From Nocardia sp. BMG111209 (GTDB lineage: Bacteria; Actinomycetota; Actinomycetes; Mycobacteriales; Mycobacteriaceae), in contig NZ_KB907309.1 of NCBI RefSeq assembly GCF_000381925.1, positions 1,116,001 to 1,180,000 on the forward strand: a stretch of 64,000 nucleotides of DNA, in the 5' to 3' direction. Shown in pieces: positions 27,022 to 35,808 of the stretch. The notes below the pieces were generated by a model, which had not been told where the DNA came from, made no database searches, and worked only from the letters and a program-made list of their open reading frames with translations. The translations under genes and the position numbers were made by a program. Position 1 is the stretch's first letter; each line of letters begins with the position of its first letter.

Positions 27022-29427
27022 ATGAGTACCCCACGGAATCTGCCGGTGTTGTTCCTCAGTGACACGGTCGTGCTGCCCGGCATGGTGGTGTCGATCGCGC
27101 TCGACGAGGCGGCGCAGGCTGCCATCGACGCGGCCCGGGCCGCGAAACTGGACTCGGTGCTGGTGGCGCCGCGCCTCGACGAGGGTTACGCCTCGTACGG
27201 GGTGGTGGCGACCATCGAACAGGTGGGCCGGATGCGCGGCGGTGCGCCCGCCGCGGTGTTGAAGGCGGAGCAGCGCGCGAAGATCGGGCACGGCGTGACC
27301 GGGCCCGGCGCGGCGCTGTGGGTCGAGGCCGAGCCGGTGGATCCGGCGCCCGCCGACGGCCGCGTGAAAGAGCTTGCGGCCGAATACAAGAAGCTGGTCG
27401 TCTCGGTGCTGCAACGGCGCGAGGCGTGGCAGGTCATCGATGTGGTGAACCAGCTGACCGATCCGTCCGCGCTGGCCGACACCGCCGGCTACGCGCCGTA
27501 CCTGAACGACGAACAGAAGCGGCAACTGCTCGACACTCCCGATGTCACCACGCGTTTGACCACGCTGATCGGCTGGACCAAGGACCACATCGCGGAAATG
27601 GAGGTCACCGAGAAGATCAGCGAGGACGTCCGCGAGGGCATGGAGAAATCGCAACGGGAATTCCTGTTGCGCCAGCAGCTCAACGCGATTCGCAAGGAAC
27701 TCGGCGAAGGCGAGCCCGACGGGGCCGACGACTACCGGTCCCGGGTCGAGAACGCCGATCTGCCGGAGACGGTCCGCACGGCCGCGCTGCGCGAGGTCGA
27801 CCGGCTGGAGCGCGGCAGCGAGCAGAGTCCGGAGGCGGGCTGGATCCGCACCTGGCTGGACACCGTCCTGGATCTGCCGTGGACCGTGAAAACCACGGAC
27901 TCCGACGATGTTCCGGCCGCCCGCGCGGTGCTGGACGCCGATCACCACGGTCTGGACGAGGTGAAGGACCGCATGGTCGAGTACCTGGCGGTGCGGGCCC
28001 GGCGGGCCGCGCGCGGCCTGGAGGTGGTCGGCGGCCGCGGTTCCGGCGCGGTGCTGGTGCTGGTCGGTCCGCCCGGTGTCGGCAAGACCTCGCTCGGTGA
28101 GAGCGTGGCTCGGGCGTTGGGGCGCAAGTTCGTTCGCGTCGCGCTCGGCGGCGTGCGGGACGAGGCGGAGATCCGCGGGCACCGGCGTACCTACGTCGGC
28201 GCGCTGCCCGGCCGCATCGTGCGCGCGGTCAAGGAGGCGGGTTCGATGAATCCCGTTGTGCTGCTGGACGAGATCGACAAGGTGGGCTCGGACTACCGCG
28301 GCGATCCGGCGGCGGCGCTGCTGGAGGTGCTGGACCCGGCCCAGAACCACACCTTCCGGGATCACTACCTGGATCTGGATCTGGACCTGTCCGACGTGCT
28401 GTTCATCGCGACCGCGAACGTCATGGAGACCATCCCCGGCCCGCTGCTGGACCGGATGGAGCTGATCACCGTCGACGGCTACACCGAGGACGACAAGGTG
28501 GCCATCGCCCGCGACTTCCTGGTGCCCCGGCAGCTGGAACGCAACGCGCTCACCACCGAGGAGGTGCGCATCACCGATGCGGCGCTGCGCGAGATCGCGG
28601 CGAACTACACCCGGGAGGCCGGTGTGCGGCAGCTCGAGCGACTGATCGCGAAGGCGTTGCGCAAGGCCGCGACTCGGCTGTCCGAGCGCGAGATCCCGGC
28701 GCCCGCACTGGGTTACGACGCGGCGCTCGGCTACGACCGGCCGATCGCCACCGGATCCGGCCCGCTGACCATCGATCTCGGTGAGCTGCGGGACTACCTG
28801 GGCCGGCCCCGGTTCACCCCGGATTCGGTGGAGCGCACCGCGGTTCCGGGTGTGGCGACCGGCCTGGCGGTCACGGGTGCGGGTGGTGACGTGCTCTACA
28901 TCGAGGCCAACGCGGCCGAGGGCGAGCGCTCGCTGACGCTGACCGGGCAACTGGGTGACGTCATGAAGGAGTCCGCGCAGATCGCATTGACCTATGTGCG
29001 TTCACATCTGGCGGAGATCGGGATCGAACCGGCGGTGCTGGATCGCAACATCCACATCCACTTCCCGGCGGGTGCGGTGCCGAAGGACGGTCCGTCGGCG
29101 GGCGTCACCATGGTGACCGCGCTGGTGTCGCTGGCACTGGGCCGCCAGGTGCGCGCGGATGTCGGGATGACCGGCGAGGTCACCCTGAACGGCCGGGTGC
29201 TGCCGATCGGTGGCGTCAAGCAGAAACTGCTTGCCGCACAACGGGCCGGCCTGCGGACGGTGTTCATCCCGGCACGTAACGAACCGGATCTGGACGAGGT
29301 GCCCGCCGACGTGCTGGCCTCGCTGGATGTCCGCCCGGTGGCCGATGTGGCCGAGATCCTGGCGTACGCCATCGAGCCGGTCGCCGAACCGGCCTACGAC
29401 GCAACGGCATTCGCCGCGTCCGCCTGA
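27022..29427 (+). CDS. lon: Lon ATP-dependent protease
   Basis: Cytoplasmic AAA+ protease that removes damaged and regulatory proteins. 801 residues, the usual length. The N-terminal LON substrate-binding domain (1-200) is followed by the AAA+ module with Walker A GPPGVGKT (349-356), and the protease domain with Ser692 in PKDGPSAGVTM and Lys735 in KQKLLAA, the expected 43-residue spacing of the catalytic dyad. A GGAAGGGG lies about nine bases before the ATG. Upstream is a HAIR-like element; downstream is a strong terminator, so lon is monocistronic. Confidence 0.97.
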   Translation: MSTPRNLPVLFLSDTVVLPGMVVSIALDEAAQAAIDAARAAKLDSVLVAPRLDEGYASYGVVATIEQVGRMRGGAPAAVLKAEQRAKIGHGVTGPGAALWVEAEPVDPAPADGRVKELAAEYKKLVVSVLQRREAWQVIDVVNQLTDPSALADTAGYAPYLNDEQKRQLLDTPDVTTRLTTLIGWTKDHIAEMEVTEKISEDVREGMEKSQREFLLRQQLNAIRKELGEGEPDGADDYRSRVENADLPETVRTAALREVDRLERGSEQSPEAGWIRTWLDTVLDLPWTVKTTDSDDVPAARAVLDADHHGLDEVKDRMVEYLAVRARRAARGLEVVGGRGSGAVLVLVGPPGVGKTSLGESVARALGRKFVRVALGGVRDEAEIRGHRRTYVGALPGRIVRAVKEAGSMNPVVLLDEIDKVGSDYRGDPAAALLEVLDPAQNHTFRDHYLDLDLDLSDVLFIATANVMETIPGPLLDRMELITVDGYTEDDKVAIARDFLVPRQLERNALTTEEVRITDAALREIAANYTREAGVRQLERLIAKALRKAATRLSEREIPAPALGYDAALGYDRPIATGSGPLTIDLGELRDYLGRPRFTPDSVERTAVPGVATGLAVTGAGGDVLYIEANAAEGERSLTLTGQLGDVMKESAQIALTYVRSHLAEIGIEPAVLDRNIHIHFPAGAVPKDGPSAGVTMVTALVSLALGRQVRADVGMTGEVTLNGRVLPIGGVKQKLLAAQRAGLRTVFIPARNEPDLDEVPADVLASLDVRPVADVAEILAYAIEPVAEPAYDATAFAASA

Positions 29428-29439
29428 TTCGAGTACCGG

Positions 29440-29479
29440 AACGGGCCGTGCGGATTCTTCGGAATCCACACGGCCCGTT
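29440..29479 (+). terminator. Rho-independent terminator of lon
   Basis: 18-bp stem (29440-29457 with 29462-29479, one G-U pair) with a TTCG tetraloop, followed by TTCTTTT. The core arms are ACGGGCCGTG and CACGGCCCGT. It begins 13 bases after the lon stop and has the textbook form, rare in this high-GC genome. Confidence 0.92.
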
Positions 29480-29802
29480 TCTTTTCCGCGTGTATGGAAT
29501 CGATTTCCGGATTGATCGCTGACAGATAGCCAATTCTGGTACATATCTCTCGAATCGGTCATATTGCAACGGTGTAGTTCACCGAACGGCCGGTGACATC
29601 GATCACCGAGAGGCGCTCCGGTCGGTGAGGATCGAACATTTATCCAGTTCAAAGCAGATTTTCAGGCGCTCCGAAGGCTCCGCATACGAAATCCTGACAC
29701 CGACGTTTCATGGTCTTAACAAGTCCTTAATCACGTTTGCGTTACGTTCACCAGGCCCGGAAAGTTTCCGGACCAGAGAACTCCTGAAATTCGGTGATCG
29801 AG
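29480..29802. other. Intergenic region before the secreted glycine-rich protein
   Basis: About 320 bases, AT-richer than average, following the lon terminator. It includes a 15-bp palindrome CCGGAAAGTTTCCGG at 29757-29771, 32 bases before the next start. No gene is supported. Confidence 0.5.
29757..29771 (+). promoter_or_regulatory. 15-bp palindrome in the leader of the secreted protein gene
   Basis: CCGGAAAGTTTCCGG: perfect 7-bp arms around a central G. It may be an operator or an RNA hairpin in the leader; which one cannot be told. Confidence 0.4.
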
Positions 29803-30336
29803 ATGAAGAAGACGATGATGGGTGCGGTGTCGATCGGGACGCTCGCGATTGCGTCGACCCTGGCCTTCGCGGCCGGTACCGCCAATGCCGCGCCGGATCT
29901 CGCGGCCACGACGGTGCAATCCACCGTCGTCACCCCGGATGCGACCGCGGCCCCCATCGCGGACGCTCAGCAGATTCCGGCCAGCGCCGAACTCGTCGAC
30001 GATGCCGCCCCGCACGATCCGCAGGCCGACTTCAACACGGCACTCGGCCAGGGCGCGACCCAGTTCGGCCTGGCCACCGGCGTCGGCGGCCTGGTCGGCG
30101 GCGTCACGGGCGCGGCGGTCGGGTGCGCCCTCGGCATCGCCACCGGCGGCACCCTGTCGGCCCTGGTCTCGGTCGGCACGCTCACGCCGCTCGGCGCCCT
30201 CGGCGGCTGCCTGCTCGGCGGTTCGACCGTCGGCGGCGTCGGCACCATCCTCGGCGGCGCCGCGGCCGGCATCCCGGTCGGCATCCTCAGCATCGTGCAG
30301 GGCGCCAACAACCTGCACGCCCAGGGCGACCTGTAA
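29803..30336 (+). CDS. Small secreted glycine-rich protein
   Basis: 177 residues from the ATG at 29803 (a GTG nine bases upstream is possible). A Sec signal peptide (basic MKKTMM, hydrophobic core, cleavage after ANA) is followed by an Ala/Asp-rich stretch and then a hydrophobic region with glycine-zipper-like spacing (GVGGLVGGVTGAAVG and similar). Two cysteines in the hydrophobic part could form one disulfide. Such proteins are common in Nocardia and Rhodococcus without known function; membrane or cell-wall association is likely. Confidence 0.75.
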   Translation: MKKTMMGAVSIGTLAIASTLAFAAGTANAAPDLAATTVQSTVVTPDATAAPIADAQQIPASAELVDDAAPHDPQADFNTALGQGATQFGLATGVGGLVGGVTGAAVGCALGIATGGTLSALVSVGTLTPLGALGGCLLGGSTVGGVGTILGGAAAGIPVGILSIVQGANNLHAQGDL

Positions 30337-30353
30337 TCCGGACGTCCCGCCGC

Positions 30354-30389
30354 GGGCCCGTGCGCGTCACCCCTCGCGCGCACGGGTCC
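30354..30389 (+). terminator. GC-rich hairpin after the secreted protein gene
   Basis: A stem of 13 bp with one G-U pair: CCCGTGCGCG (30357-30366) pairs with CGCGCACGGG (30377-30386) and extends three more pairs outward. It starts 18 bases after the stop. No T-run follows. Confidence 0.5.
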
Positions 30390-30450
30390 GCATGCGGCGC
30401 GTCACCGCGGCGCAAGTCCGCCGCAAGCGGGTGAATCCACGATCGGGAGC

Positions 30451-32055
30451 ATGACTTCCGTACCTCATACCCCGGTCCTCGTCGTCGGTGGTGGGCTGGT
30501 CGGCCTGTCCACGGCGCTGCTGCTCGAGTATCACGGCGTGCCCTACGTACTCGTCGAACGCCGCGCCGCCGCATCCCCGCTGCCGCGCTCCCGCGGCCTG
30601 CACACCCACACCGGCGAGATCTACCGGCAGCTCGCGGTGACCGAACGGGTCGACGCCGCGGCCGCCTCGGCCCTGCGGGCCGGCCGCTTCGGCGGCGCCT
30701 GGACCGGCGAAAACCTCAGCGTCGCACAGCCACTCGACATCGACATGCACAGCATGGGCGCGGGCGTACCCAGTCCGGCGCGTTTCGTATTCCTGCCGCA
30801 GGTACTGCTCGAGCCGGTCCTCGCCGAAACCGCCCGGGAACGCGGCGGCGACCTGCGATTCGGCGTCGAGCTGACCGATTTCGACCCGGGCCCCGACGGC
30901 GTCCTCGCCACCCTGCGCGACACCGCCGGCACCGAAACCCGGTTGCGCGCCGACTATCTGATCGCCGCCGACGGCGCGAACAGCCCGATCCGCCGCGCGC
31001 TCGGCGTCGGCGGCTGGGAGCTGCCACCGACCCACCACTACCTGAACGTCTTCGCCCGGGTCGATCTGACCGGCGTGCTGAACGGCCGCAGCTTCAGCCA
31101 GTGCGAGATCGACGGCCCGGTCCGCGGCCTGGTGCTGTCCAAGAACAACACCGACGAATGGTCGTTCCACCTGGAATACGATCCGGCCGTCTCGACCCCG
31201 GCCGACTACCCCGACGATCGCTGCGCCGACCTGATCCGCGCGATGATCGGCCGCCCCGACCTCGACGTACGCGTCCTGGCCCGCGCCGCCTGGGACACCG
31301 GCACCTTCGTGGCCGACGACTACCGCTGCGACCGAATCTTCCTGACCGGCGACGCCGCCCACCGGCACGCCCCCTGGGGTGGCTACGGCGGCAACACCGG
31401 CGTGGCCGACGCGCACAACCTGGTCTGGAAACTCGCCGCGGTACTGTCCGGCGCGGCGTCCCCGGACCTACTGGACACCTACGCACCGGAACGGCGACCA
31501 CGAGCACTCGTCGCGATCGAACAGTCCCGGCTCGGCACCGACTTCCGGACCCGCTACGGCCTCCCGACCCCGGACAACGCCGCCGACCTGGCCCGCCGAC
31601 TCGACCTCGACACCGTCATGAGCCGCTACCGCTACGCCGCACCCGACGCCGAACCGACCCCACTGCACGTCGACGACCTGTCCGGTCGGACCGGAACCCG
31701 AGTCCCGCATCTGTGGCTCGATCCCGAAGAGACACTGTCCACCCTCGACCTCTGCGGCCCCGGCTTCGCGGTGCTGGTGGCGGGGACCGGCACCCCGTGG
31801 CGGGATGCCGCGAGCCGCGCCGCCCACGCGACCGGCGCCGACATCGAGGTCCACTACCTCCCGGAACAACAGTGGCAGGAAGCCACCGGCCTCCCCGCAG
31901 GCGGCGCACTCCTGATCCGCCCCGACCAGCACGTGGCGAGCCGCCTCGGCACCGCAGATCCCGACGCCCTCACCAGAGCCCTGCGTGCGGCCCTGGGCAC
32001 CGCGATCCCCGCCACCGCCACACTCGGATCGGACTCCGCCGCCGTACTCGGTTGA
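30451..32055 (+). CDS. FAD-dependent aromatic hydroxylase
   Basis: 534 residues, class A flavoprotein monooxygenase of the PgaE/MhpA-like size. The Rossmann motif is VGGGLVGLSTALLLEYHGV; the second FAD motif is GDAAHRHAPWGGYGGNTGV; a C-terminal thioredoxin-like domain starts at about residue 400. Such enzymes hydroxylate phenolic or polyketide substrates with NAD(P)H and oxygen. The gene stands alone, directly abutting the stop of a convergent thioesterase gene. A link to the hydroxyquinol pathway at 40 kb is conceivable but not supported by proximity. Confidence 0.88.
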   Translation: MTSVPHTPVLVVGGGLVGLSTALLLEYHGVPYVLVERRAAASPLPRSRGLHTHTGEIYRQLAVTERVDAAAASALRAGRFGGAWTGENLSVAQPLDIDMHSMGAGVPSPARFVFLPQVLLEPVLAETARERGGDLRFGVELTDFDPGPDGVLATLRDTAGTETRLRADYLIAADGANSPIRRALGVGGWELPPTHHYLNVFARVDLTGVLNGRSFSQCEIDGPVRGLVLSKNNTDEWSFHLEYDPAVSTPADYPDDRCADLIRAMIGRPDLDVRVLARAAWDTGTFVADDYRCDRIFLTGDAAHRHAPWGGYGGNTGVADAHNLVWKLAAVLSGAASPDLLDTYAPERRPRALVAIEQSRLGTDFRTRYGLPTPDNAADLARRLDLDTVMSRYRYAAPDAEPTPLHVDDLSGRTGTRVPHLWLDPEETLSTLDLCGPGFAVLVAGTGTPWRDAASRAAHATGADIEVHYLPEQQWQEATGLPAGGALLIRPDQHVASRLGTADPDALTRALRAALGTAIPATATLGSDSAAVLG

Positions 32056-32490
32056 TCAGCCGCCGGTGCGATCCGCGTCCACGGCCCGGGTGGTCCCCTG
32101 TGCGACCGCGCACAGGGTGGCCTCCCCCGCCTCGTCCTCGGTCCACAGCTCACAACTGCACGCCGCCTGCCGCCGGGTGGACCCGACGACCCGCGCCTCG
32201 GCCCGCAACCGGACACCCCCGGCCGGCCGCAGATACGTGATGCTGAACCCGCCGGTCAGCACGTTCGGCCCCAGAACCGTCCCGGCCGCGAAGGTCAGCG
32301 AGTTGTCGGCGGCATACGCCAGCACCCCGCCGTGCAGGAAACCGAACTGCTGCCCGAGTTCGGGCCGGATCGGAATCTCCAACGTGGCAGCCCCAGCGCC
32401 GAACGAGGTGATCTCCGCCCCGAGTAGGGCACTGAACGGCTGAGCGGCCAGCACGGCCCGCGCGAGTTCCAGATCCAACGGCGTGGTCAC
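32056..32490 (-). CDS. PaaI-family thioesterase (hotdog fold)
   Basis: 144 residues. The hotdog-fold hallmark FGFLHGGVLAYAADN holds the catalytic region (HGG followed by an acidic residue), and the strand FSITYLRPA is typical of PaaI/YigI thioesterases, which hydrolyse acyl-CoA or aryl-CoA thioesters. It is convergent with the hydroxylase gene, the two stops being adjacent. The substrate is unknown. Confidence 0.85.
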   Translation of the reverse strand: MTTPLDLELARAVLAAQPFSALLGAEITSFGAGAATLEIPIRPELGQQFGFLHGGVLAYAADNSLTFAAGTVLGPNVLTGGFSITYLRPAGGVRLRAEARVVGSTRRQAACSCELWTEDEAGEATLCAVAQGTTRAVDADRTGG

Positions 32491-32637
32491 GGGTGAGCTC
32501 CGAACGGTCGGGGACGAGCCGCCGGACGGGCCCGATGCCGAGATCGAAGTCTAGTCGCGGTGTCTCGGCGGGCCCGATTCATCCCGTCTTGGTGTAGACC
32601 GCCCGGATTCGTCGTACCCGTGAGGTAAGACGTACTC

Positions 32638-33792
32638 GTGGCCAGGTGGCTGTTGCATGTCGATCTCGACCAGTTCCAGGCGGCGGTGGAGTTCCGCCGG
32701 CACCGGGAACTGCGCGGTCTGCCGGTCATCGTGGGGGGTAACGGCGATCCGGCCGAGCCGCGCAAGGTGGTCACCTGTGCGTCGTATCCGGCGCGGGCCT
32801 TCGGTGTGCGGGCCGGGATGCCGCTGCGTCAGGCGGCTCGCCTGTGCCCGGACGGTATCTTCCTCCCGCTCGACATGGCCACCTACGAGGAGGCCTCCGC
32901 CGAGGTGATGGACCTGCTGCGCACCTTCCCGGTGCGGGTCGAGGTGCTCGGTTGGGACGAGGCGTTCCTCGCCGCCGACACCGACGATCCGGAGCTGCTG
33001 GCTCGCGAGATCCGCAGTGCGGTAACGGAATTGGATCTGAGTTGTTCGATCGGCATCGGCGACAACAAGTTACGGGCCAAACTGGCGACCGGCTTCGCGA
33101 AGGCGGTCGGCAAGGGTACGGCGGCGGTGACCGACGGCGGGCCGGCGGATCGCGACAGTGCGACCGAACCGCTCGCTCCGGCCGAGGCCGGTGACGGTGG
33201 AGCCGACGAGTCTGCCCGCGCCGGGACGGGGATCTTCCGTCTGACCGTAGACAACTGGACCGAATTGATGGCGGACCGTCCGACCAGCGCACTCTGGGGT
33301 ATCGGTTCCCGCATCGCGAAACGCCTGTCGGAGTTGGGTATCGACACGGTGGCGCAGCTGGCGGCCGCTGATCGGGAGCGGCTGGCCGCCGCGTTCGGGC
33401 CCAACACCGGGCCCTATCTGTGGGTGCTCGGCCACGGTGCGGGCGACACCGATGTGGTCACCGAGCCGCACATCCCGGTCGGTCACAGCAAATCCGAGAC
33501 GTTCCCGCACGATCTCACCGATCGGGCCGCGATCGAGGCGCAGGTGGCCCGCCTCGCTGCCGAGGTCGCCGAGGAGGTGGCCGCCGACGGGCGGGTCACC
33601 GCGCGGGTCGGTGTCATCGTGCGCACCAACACCTTCTTCACGCGCACCAAGCAACGCAAACTGCCCGCTCCCACCACCGACATCGCCGAGATCGTCGACA
33701 CCGCCCTGGCGGTGCTGGCCCGATTCGAGCTCGACCGGCCGATCCGGCTGCTCGGCGTCCGGCTGGAACTCGTCCCCCTCGACACGCCGTGA
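32638..33792 (+). CDS. Y-family DNA polymerase (DinB3-like) with an insertion
   Basis: Translesion DNA polymerase of 384 residues with GTG start. The catalytic acidic residues are Asp9 and Asp11 (VDLDQFQ) and Asp107/Glu108 (LGWDEAF). The motif variants DLDQF and GWDEA instead of the usual DMDAFF and SIDEA match the mycobacterial DinB3-type subgroup. Residues about 160-197 form an extra Ala/Asp/Glu/Gly-rich stretch between the palm (KLATGFAKAVGKGT) and the thumb (GIFRLTVDNW), apparently a flexible insertion. HhH and little-finger domains follow. No SOS box was recognised upstream. Confidence 0.88.
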   Translation: MARWLLHVDLDQFQAAVEFRRHRELRGLPVIVGGNGDPAEPRKVVTCASYPARAFGVRAGMPLRQAARLCPDGIFLPLDMATYEEASAEVMDLLRTFPVRVEVLGWDEAFLAADTDDPELLAREIRSAVTELDLSCSIGIGDNKLRAKLATGFAKAVGKGTAAVTDGGPADRDSATEPLAPAEAGDGGADESARAGTGIFRLTVDNWTELMADRPTSALWGIGSRIAKRLSELGIDTVAQLAAADRERLAAAFGPNTGPYLWVLGHGAGDTDVVTEPHIPVGHSKSETFPHDLTDRAAIEAQVARLAAEVAEEVAADGRVTARVGVIVRTNTFFTRTKQRKLPAPTTDIAEIVDTALAVLARFELDRPIRLLGVRLELVPLDTP

Positions 33793-33911
33793 GTTCGCGT
33801 GAGCCGTGGACACCGGGTATGCAGGGATGCGGGGCGTTGCTGCGCCCACGAGCCGACCGCGGCGGATCGGTTTGTCATGCTGAGAGCTGAGATCGATTGG
33901 GAAGGCTGTCC

Positions 33912-34697
33912 ATGAGCAAGTACGAGACGATCCGGTTCGAACAGTCCGGGGGTATCGCACGCATCACCCTGAACCGGCCCGATGCGGCGAACGGCATCAA
34001 CCATGTGCTGAGCCGGGAACTGGCCGAGATCGCGGGCCTGGTCGCCGACGATCCGGCGGTGAAGGTGGTCACCCTGACCGGCGAGGGCAAGTTCTTCTCC
34101 GCGGGCGGCGACCTGAAGGCGATGGCGGCGAACGAAGCCAAGGCCGGCGCGTACGTGAAGGGCCTCGCCGACGACCTGCACCGGGCGTTGTCCTCCTTCG
34201 CGCGGATGGACGCGCTGCTGATCATCGGCGTGAACGGGGTCGCCGCCGGCGCCGGGTTCAGCCTCGCCGTGACCGGCGATCTGGTGGTCGCCGCCGACAC
34301 CGCCTCCTTCACCATGGCCTACACTCGCGCGGGCCTGAGCCCCGACGGCGGCGCCTCCTACTATCTGCCGCGCCTGATCGGCCTGCGCCGCACCCAGGAG
34401 CTCATGCTCACCAACCGGTCCCTGTCCGCCGCCGAGGCGCTGGAATGGGATCTGCTGCATCGGGTCGTCCCCGCCGCCGAACTCGCGACCGCCGTCGACG
34501 AGCTGGCCGCGCAGTTCGCCGCGGGCCCGAAGTTGTCCAACGCGAACGTGAAGAAGCTGCTGCTGGTCAGTTCCGATCACACCCTCGAGGAGCAGCTGGC
34601 CCGCGAGTCCGCCTTCATCTCGCACTGCGCCGACTCCTCCGACGGCCAGGAGGGCATCGCCGCATTCCTCGGCAAGCGCACCCCGAAGTTCGCCTGA
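33912..34697 (+). CDS. Enoyl-CoA hydratase/isomerase-family protein
   Basis: Crotonase-fold enzyme of 261 residues from the ATG at 33912. The oxyanion-hole segment is FFSAGGDLKAMA and NGVAAGAGFSLA. At the catalytic position the sequence reads AGLSPDGGASYYLPRLIG, with Asp where hydratases have Glu164 and no Glu at the Glu144 position, which fits PaaG-like isomerases better than classical hydratases. It is followed after 51 bases by the Ddn-like gene. The substrate is unknown. Confidence 0.87.
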   Translation: MSKYETIRFEQSGGIARITLNRPDAANGINHVLSRELAEIAGLVADDPAVKVVTLTGEGKFFSAGGDLKAMAANEAKAGAYVKGLADDLHRALSSFARMDALLIIGVNGVAAGAGFSLAVTGDLVVAADTASFTMAYTRAGLSPDGGASYYLPRLIGLRRTQELMLTNRSLSAAEALEWDLLHRVVPAAELATAVDELAAQFAAGPKLSNANVKKLLLVSSDHTLEEQLARESAFISHCADSSDGQEGIAAFLGKRTPKFA

Positions 34698-34748
34698 CAG
34701 CGCGACGGCCGCCCCCGCTGTTCCACCCCGATCAGGAGGATCCGTGCC

Positions 34749-35177
34749 ATGAGCACACCGGACGACTGGAATACGAAGATCATCGAAGAGTTCCGGGCGA
34801 ACGAGGGCCGCGTCGGCGGCCCGTTCGAGGGCGCCCCGATGATCCTGGTCCACCACAACGGCCGCAAGAGCGGCCGCGAGGTGGTGACCCCGATGATGTA
34901 CATGGCCGACGAGCAGGACCCCGACACCATCTACGTCTTCGCCTCCAAGGCCGGCGCCCCCACCAACCCGGCCTGGTACTACAACCTGACCACCGCCGGC
35001 GCCGGCTCCGTCGAACGCGGCACGGGCGGCTATCCCGTCACCGTGGACGAGGTGACCGGCGAGCGCCGCGACACCCTCTACGCCGAACAGGCCCGCCGCT
35101 ACCCCGGTTTCGGCGATTACGCCCGCAAGACCGAAGGCATCCGGACCATCCCGGTCCTGGCCCTGCACCGCGCCTGA
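34749..35177 (+). CDS. Deazaflavin (F420)-dependent nitroreductase-family protein (Ddn-like)
   Basis: 142 residues of the split beta-barrel F420-dependent family that includes Rv3547 (Ddn). The conserved segments ILVHHNGRKSGREVVTP and NPAWYYNLTTAG mark the family. Members reduce quinones and nitroimidazoles with F420H2. AGGAG lies ahead of the ATG. The gene is probably co-transcribed with the enoyl-CoA hydratase-like gene and ends at a strong hairpin. Confidence 0.9.
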   Translation: MSTPDDWNTKIIEEFRANEGRVGGPFEGAPMILVHHNGRKSGREVVTPMMYMADEQDPDTIYVFASKAGAPTNPAWYYNLTTAGAGSVERGTGGYPVTVDEVTGERRDTLYAEQARRYPGFGDYARKTEGIRTIPVLALHRA

Positions 35178-35244
35178 CGATCCCGGACCTCGTCCGCGGC
35201 CCTCTGCAGCACCAGGTCCGGCCCGGACACACCCGGTGTTCTCC

Positions 35245-35283
35245 TCCGCCGTGGCACCGCTCCGGAAGCGGTGCCACGGCGGA
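35245..35283 (+). terminator. Perfect 17-bp hairpin after the Ddn-like gene
   Basis: Arms TCCGCCGTGGCACCGCT (35245-35261) and its exact complement (35267-35283) around a CCGGA loop, 68 bases after the stop. No T-run follows, as is common in high-GC actinomycetes. Confidence 0.75.
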
Positions 35284-35395
35284 TCTCCAACTCGTACAAG
35301 CAAATTCGCAGTGCTGCCGAATCCGGATCGAGTGCGCCGATCCGATACGGCCGCTCGGGCCGCGCAATGCCTGCCGATCCGCAACCACATTCGCC

Positions 35396-35742
35396 GATCC
35401 CGTTCCGGGCCTGCGATTCCACACCCGCATCCAGCCTTGTCGTGTTCCGGACCCGGCCGATTCCGTAGTCGCGCCTGACCCGGTCCTGTTCCGGGCTGGC
35501 CGATTCTGCAACCGCGCTCGGCCGGTCCTGTTCCGGACCAGGCGTGTTTCGTAGTCGCGCCTGATCCGGTCCTGTTCCGGGCCTGCTGATTCCGTAACCG
35601 CGCTTGACCTCCCGTTCTGGGCCTGCTGATTCCGCGGCTACGCCTGACCCGGTCGTGTTCCCGACCGGCTCATTCCGCAGCCGCCCCTGATCCGGTCCCG
35701 TTCGGGTCTGTCGATTCCGCACGCAGCCCGGTCCTGTTCCGG
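35396..35742. repeat. Degenerate tandem repeat, nine copies of about 43 bp
   Basis: Copies begin at 35396, 35438, 35482, 35524, 35568, 35608, 35651, 35694 and 35730 (last partial). Each starts with a version of GGTCCTGTTCCGG, then GCCTGCTGATTCCG, then a CGCGCCTGA segment. Spacing is 42-44 in most cases, 40 and 36 in two. The period is not a multiple of three, which argues against a coding repeat. Copies differ from each other at many positions, so the array is old. Confidence 0.75.
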
Positions 35743-35796
35743 AAGACCTTCTTGCAATGCGATCGGCGTCTGCAGTCCCGATCGATCGATTCCGGC

Positions 35797-35808
35797 GGGG
35801 GGGGGGGG
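35797..35808. repeat. G12 homopolymer tract
   Basis: Twelve consecutive G, preceded by CGGC and followed by TA and six T. It lies in non-coding DNA about 400 bases upstream of the DUF4143 gene. Length may vary through slippage, and a sequencing length error is possible. Confidence 0.8.

Noticed and set aside
35396..35742. Possible CRISPR array because of regular spacing of repeats
   Set aside because: The copies are directly adjacent and similarly degenerate over their whole length; there are no invariant 24-37 bp repeats separated by unique spacers and no cas genes nearby.
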